From Verrucomicrobiota bacterium (GTDB lineage Bacteria > Verrucomicrobiota > Verrucomicrobiia > Verrucomicrobiales > Akkermansiaceae), in the NCBI GenBank assembly GCA_026397695.1, contig JAPLUJ010000509.1:1-8816 (forward strand): a stretch of DNA of 8,816 nucleotides, read 5' to 3'. The position numbers and the translations under genes were made by a program. Below, piece after piece: positions 7,601 through 8,816 of the stretch (its first letter is position 1; the number at the start of each line of letters is the position of its first letter). The notes beneath the pieces were generated by a model, which made no database searches, was not told the origin of the DNA, and worked only from the letters and a program-made list of their open reading frames with translations.

Positions 7601-8231
7601 ATTCGATCTTGGTGTCTCCCTGGGGCACCATCACCAGGAAGGGACCATCGGCGTTGGCGCGCTGCCAGTAAACCCAGGAACCGTTGCCGGCGATGAAGCT
7701 GTGGCGAATGAGCTTCCGGGTGTAGATCTGCCTGCGGTCGGCCGGTATCCCTTCGGCCATGCTCAAGGGCAGGGCCAGATCGCCGATTTCGATAGGCTGC
7801 GCGGTCAGGTTGGCGATGGTCAGCGTCCAATCCAGATAGTCGCCGCTGAGCTTGAACGACTCCTCAGCTTTGATCTCTTGCATGACCGATGCCGAAGCCG
7901 CGCCGGGCTGAGGCAGCGTGGGCGATAGCATGCCTATCAGATAGTTGATGGTGTTGCTGCCTGGCGCTGCGGCGGAGCCGGTGCCGATTCCGCGCACCGT
8001 TGTCCAACCATGCTCGTTACCCTTCCTGTACTGGATGACGACATTGCCCAGCACCCCGCCCTGCGTGATATACTCGGTTGCATGGATGTCATTGGCGCGC
8101 CGGAGGCTCGTGATGCCCTCCGCGCCATACTGGATGTTGAAGGCGTTGTTGCTGAGTTCTTGACCGACGGCGAGTCCCGGCAGCAGCGCCAAGGCAATGA
8201 TCCACGCTGTCGCACCGCGGCTGGGTGCCAT
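4533..8231 (-). CDS. secreted DUF5695 protein fused to a GH33 exo-alpha-sialidase domain (frame broken in the sialidase part)
   Basis: The start is the ATG at 8231: it has an AGGTGG at a good distance and gives a Sec signal peptide (MAPSRGATAWIIALALLPGL, then AVG before QELSNN). The frame is open further upstream to an ATG at 8444, but that adds 71 residues ahead of the signal. Residues about 24-985 match DUF5695, a large family of unknown function found in polysaccharide-degrading bacteria. From about 985 there is an exo-alpha-sialidase (GH33), which would cleave terminal sialic acids. It has YRIPAL with triad Arg999, probable acid/base Asp1024 in RDHGDIDL, four Asp boxes (1035, 1089, 1151, 1199), Glu1170 in NECEVVEL and Arg1186 in LLSMRN. 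The frame breaks after Asp1208 (4608); as sequenced the protein ends about 24 residues later at 1232. The third Arg and catalytic Tyr lie in the other frame, so this product should lack sialidase activity. Reconstructed length is about 1304. Confidence 0.82.
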   Translation of the reverse strand: MAPSRGATAWIIALALLPGLAVGQELSNNAFNIQYGAEGITSLRRANDIHATEYITQGGVLGNVVIQYRKGNEHGWTTVRGIGTGSAAAPGSNTINYLIGMLSPTLPQPGAASASVMQEIKAEESFKLSGDYLDWTLTIANLTAQPIEIGDLALPLSMAEGIPADRRQIYTRKLIRHSFIAGNGSWVYWQRANADGPFLVMVPQGDTKIEYTGNVALEGSTGSTGGPGGTRGVGFTPFIHAAVSSVGPIAAGKKAGREQPWRLPLTSLKLAPMGTQGDSVSYSFRFTWAKDFNAVREVLYNEGSIDVNIVPGMALPNDLPALISLRTKHKIDSVVAEFPASTKVEFVGDKGNGHQIYKVSFSKLGENMLTIRYGGGKWSTLQFFITEPLETVIKKRSSFLVNSMQHKDPSQWWYGVYSDWDQVNKKLRSPIDRDGLPAWLTDASDDAGNARPAYVASKNLFFPNQAEIDSVELYIKQYLFNGNRWDQGTGGMQMTEKEPYPYGIYGTFDNWYQHRTIDSTSPANFRPQTSSLPLDVGWTRLHREHLWRIYDYPHIMLLYFRMYQIAKMYPSMVHYANADEYLMLAYNTSVAYWTVPMQTNKPHGWSANSVPTMNEAFLPELISALEREGKKQESAKLHELWNGKVRHYVNTKTRSNLFGSEFAFDSTGFESTASMAHYAMDQVSKPGAQGPYTAEQAKEFLEFQLRLNLGDRGWLENTYYQLGRDYRRKLTYLLSYMSQMGGWGVLDYGLYFAKDPADYLRLGYASSLSSWALVNSGTPESNYGFWWPGKENDGATGGGFNPEPMGTGWIRKAVPRGAWYYSAEQDVGYCGALRTHATIVTKDPIFGEYAYGGELTRKLDTVSVIPRDGLRTRMHVVRDDQRLHMELIGDGFADGQPVTVNDKLTNIQFTLENRVKAAHKAQLCINGLADADYKFTVDGQSQTIRMPGDAADHWLELPVGAGPTAKVTIEKVALAEDTAVEPYKQDLYTCGTKGYNAYRIPALVVTTKGTLLAFCEGRKDSIRDHGDIDLMLRRSTDGGKTWSEQVIVHEEGGTEKITIGNPCPIVDQSTGTVWLAFCRDNRDVFMTHSEDDGKSWVKPIEITAAVKKTGWGWYATGPGHGIQLTRGKYKGRLVFPCDHGDAEDRSHVFFSDDHGKTFVLGQATGGNMNECEVVELADGRLLLSMRNGLGQRLRAFSFSKDGGATWSDPFIATRGSQTSCYTPARAVPEEPT

Positions 8232-8234
8232 CTG

Positions 8235-8243
8235 CTCCCACCT
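8235..8243 (-). promoter_or_regulatory. ribosome binding site supporting the start at 8231
   Basis: The minus strand reads AGGTGGGAG at 8243-8235. Its AGGTGG core differs from the ideal AGGAGG by one base and ends six bases before the ATG at 8231. This is the best Shine-Dalgarno in the window, and together with the signal peptide it decides the start of the DUF5695-sialidase gene over the longer frame. Confidence 0.6.
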
Positions 8244-8275
8244 ACTGACTGCAAGGAAATCTCTTTCGGGTGAAA

Positions 8276-8320
8276 GCCGTTGCAAGAACCGCAGAGACGG
8301 GAAAAAGAAGTTGCAACGGC
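8276..8320. promoter_or_regulatory. 10-bp perfect inverted repeat upstream of the DUF5695-sialidase gene
   Basis: GCCGTTGCAA (8276-8285) and TTGCAACGGC (8311-8320) are exact reverse complements, separated by 25 bases that are purine-rich on the plus strand. The nearer arm lies 45 bp from the ATG at 8231, inside the likely 5' region. Arm centres are 35 bp apart, which suits a dimeric regulator binding two sites, or a transcript stem-loop. One arm recurs before the lipoprotein gene at 985-995. No clear -35/-10 pair was identified. The role is inferred. Confidence 0.35.
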
Positions 8321-8559
8321 GTAATAACCACACCCCCGCAGCCGACCATGGCACCGGTCCGGCGGTATCATTCAGGGATATGGGGGATTTCATCAGAATC
8401 ATGGGAAATTTGTTCATGCGCGATAATCGTTTTACGCAGCGCATGGCCTGAATATTTCGTTGGGGATATGCGGCGGCTGATTTGTTAGGTCAGAGTGGAG
8501 TCTTCCGCGTCGTTGACGCCGCATTGGTTCACACCTGAACACTTGCTTGCATGCAACAT

Positions 8560-8816
8560 TCACGGCATCGCCAGCAGCACCTCGTCCCAATCCTTCCACA
8601 CAGGATCGAGGTATTGCGCGCGGAGCATGGCGGCGATCTCGGTGGCCGGGCGGGTGTCGCTGATTTGGAATTGTTCGGTGGCGTGTTCGCAAGCTGATTT
8701 TGGGTCCAACTCGACGCGCCGCCCTTTGACGGTGAGGTGCAGGTCATCAGTGCCGGCACCGGTGTAGCCGCCGGGATCGGTGCGGGCACCAGCGGACATG
8801 TGGGTGACGCCCAGCG
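8560..8816 (-). CDS. thiH: 2-iminoacetate synthase ThiH, C-terminal part (cut by window edge)
   Basis: ThiH is a radical-SAM tyrosine lyase. It splits tyrosine to give dehydroglycine (2-iminoacetate), which supplies the thiazole ring of thiamine through ThiG. The 84 complete codons in view begin LGVTHMSAGARTDPGGYTG and end LDPVWKDWDEVLLAMP with a TGA at 8560-8562. The pattern G-V-T-x-M-S-A-G-x-x-T-x-P-G-G-Y, then EQFQISDTRPATEIAAMLRAQ, then PVWKDWD, is the recognisable end of ThiH. The radical-SAM CxxxCxxC cluster lies upstream, outside the window. A full protein is about 370 residues, so less than a quarter is seen. A residue stretch between GYTG and EQFQ (DDLHLTVKGRRVELDPKSAC) is of moderate length and not unusual in kind. 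Other thi genes would be expected beyond the right edge. Confidence 0.93.
   Translation of the reverse strand, partial: LGVTHMSAGARTDPGGYTGAGTDDLHLTVKGRRVELDPKSACEHATEQFQISDTRPATEIAAMLRAQYLDPVWKDWDEVLLAMP

Larger units (their letters stand above)
8232..8559. other. 328-bp non-coding gap between thiH and the DUF5695-sialidase gene
   Basis: No gene is supported here. The gap holds the ribosome binding site and 10-bp inverted repeat described separately. It also has a 7-bp inverted repeat, CATGCGC (8415-8421) with GCGCATG (8439-8445) around a 17-base loop, and a perfect 10-bp palindrome, TTGCATGCAA, at 8547-8556 just after the thiH stop. None is followed by a T run on the minus strand, so no intrinsic terminator for thiH can be called. 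The gap is long enough for the large gene to have its own promoter. Confidence 0.6.

Noticed and set aside
8232..8444. N-terminal extension of the large minus-strand gene to an ATG at 8444
   Set aside because: It would place 71 residues before a clear signal peptide and ignore the good ribosome binding site before 8231.
8547..8556. Palindrome TTGCATGCAA after thiH as a binding site
   Set aside because: A single 10-bp palindrome is easily expected by chance and nothing nearby supports a role; it is only noted in the gap entry.

Overview
The window is GC-rich (roughly 60% by eye) bacterial chromosome, most likely from a member of the Verrucomicrobiota. That assignment rests on overall resemblance: a DUF6600 lipoprotein, a DUF5695 protein, a sialidase of the type common in Verrucomicrobia/Planctomycetes, and several starts without a Shine-Dalgarno sequence. 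There is no rRNA or other marker to prove it. No tRNA, rRNA, CRISPR array, insertion sequence or phage gene was seen.

Layout from left to right. (1) Positions 1-177, minus strand: the N-terminal part of guanylate kinase (gmk), cut by the window edge. (2) Positions 315-955, plus strand: a winged-helix regulator of the ArsR/SufR-like kind, broken by a one-base loss in an A run. (3) Positions 1032-3145, plus strand: a lipoprotein with an N-terminal coiled coil, a DUF6600 domain and a Gln-rich C-terminus of 48-bp (16-residue) repeats; its frame breaks inside the repeats. (4) Positions 3161-4258, minus strand: intact dprA, converging on the lipoprotein gene with 15 bp between stops. (5) Positions 4318-8231, minus strand: a very large secreted protein with a DUF5695 body and a C-terminal GH33 exo-alpha-sialidase domain, with a frame break in the sialidase part. 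(6) Positions 8560-8816, minus strand: the C-terminal part of thiH (2-iminoacetate synthase), cut by the window edge.

The genes do not form one pathway. Housekeeping genes (gmk, dprA, thiH) flank accessory genes: an envelope lipoprotein and a large secreted glycan-acting enzyme. As far as they can be seen, the three housekeeping genes are intact, while all three accessory/regulatory genes carry one frame break each. In each case the missing length is 1 modulo 3: 1 bp, 40 bp, and an estimated 37-43 bp. This could be gene decay, variation in a repeat tract, or assembly error; the sequence alone cannot decide.

The most interesting items are the DUF5695-sialidase fusion and its break, which removes the third arginine and the nucleophilic tyrosine; the alternating 16-residue repeat, whose register shows which unit was lost; a stem-loop abutting the dprA start codon; and inverted repeats upstream of the fusion gene and between gmk and the regulator.
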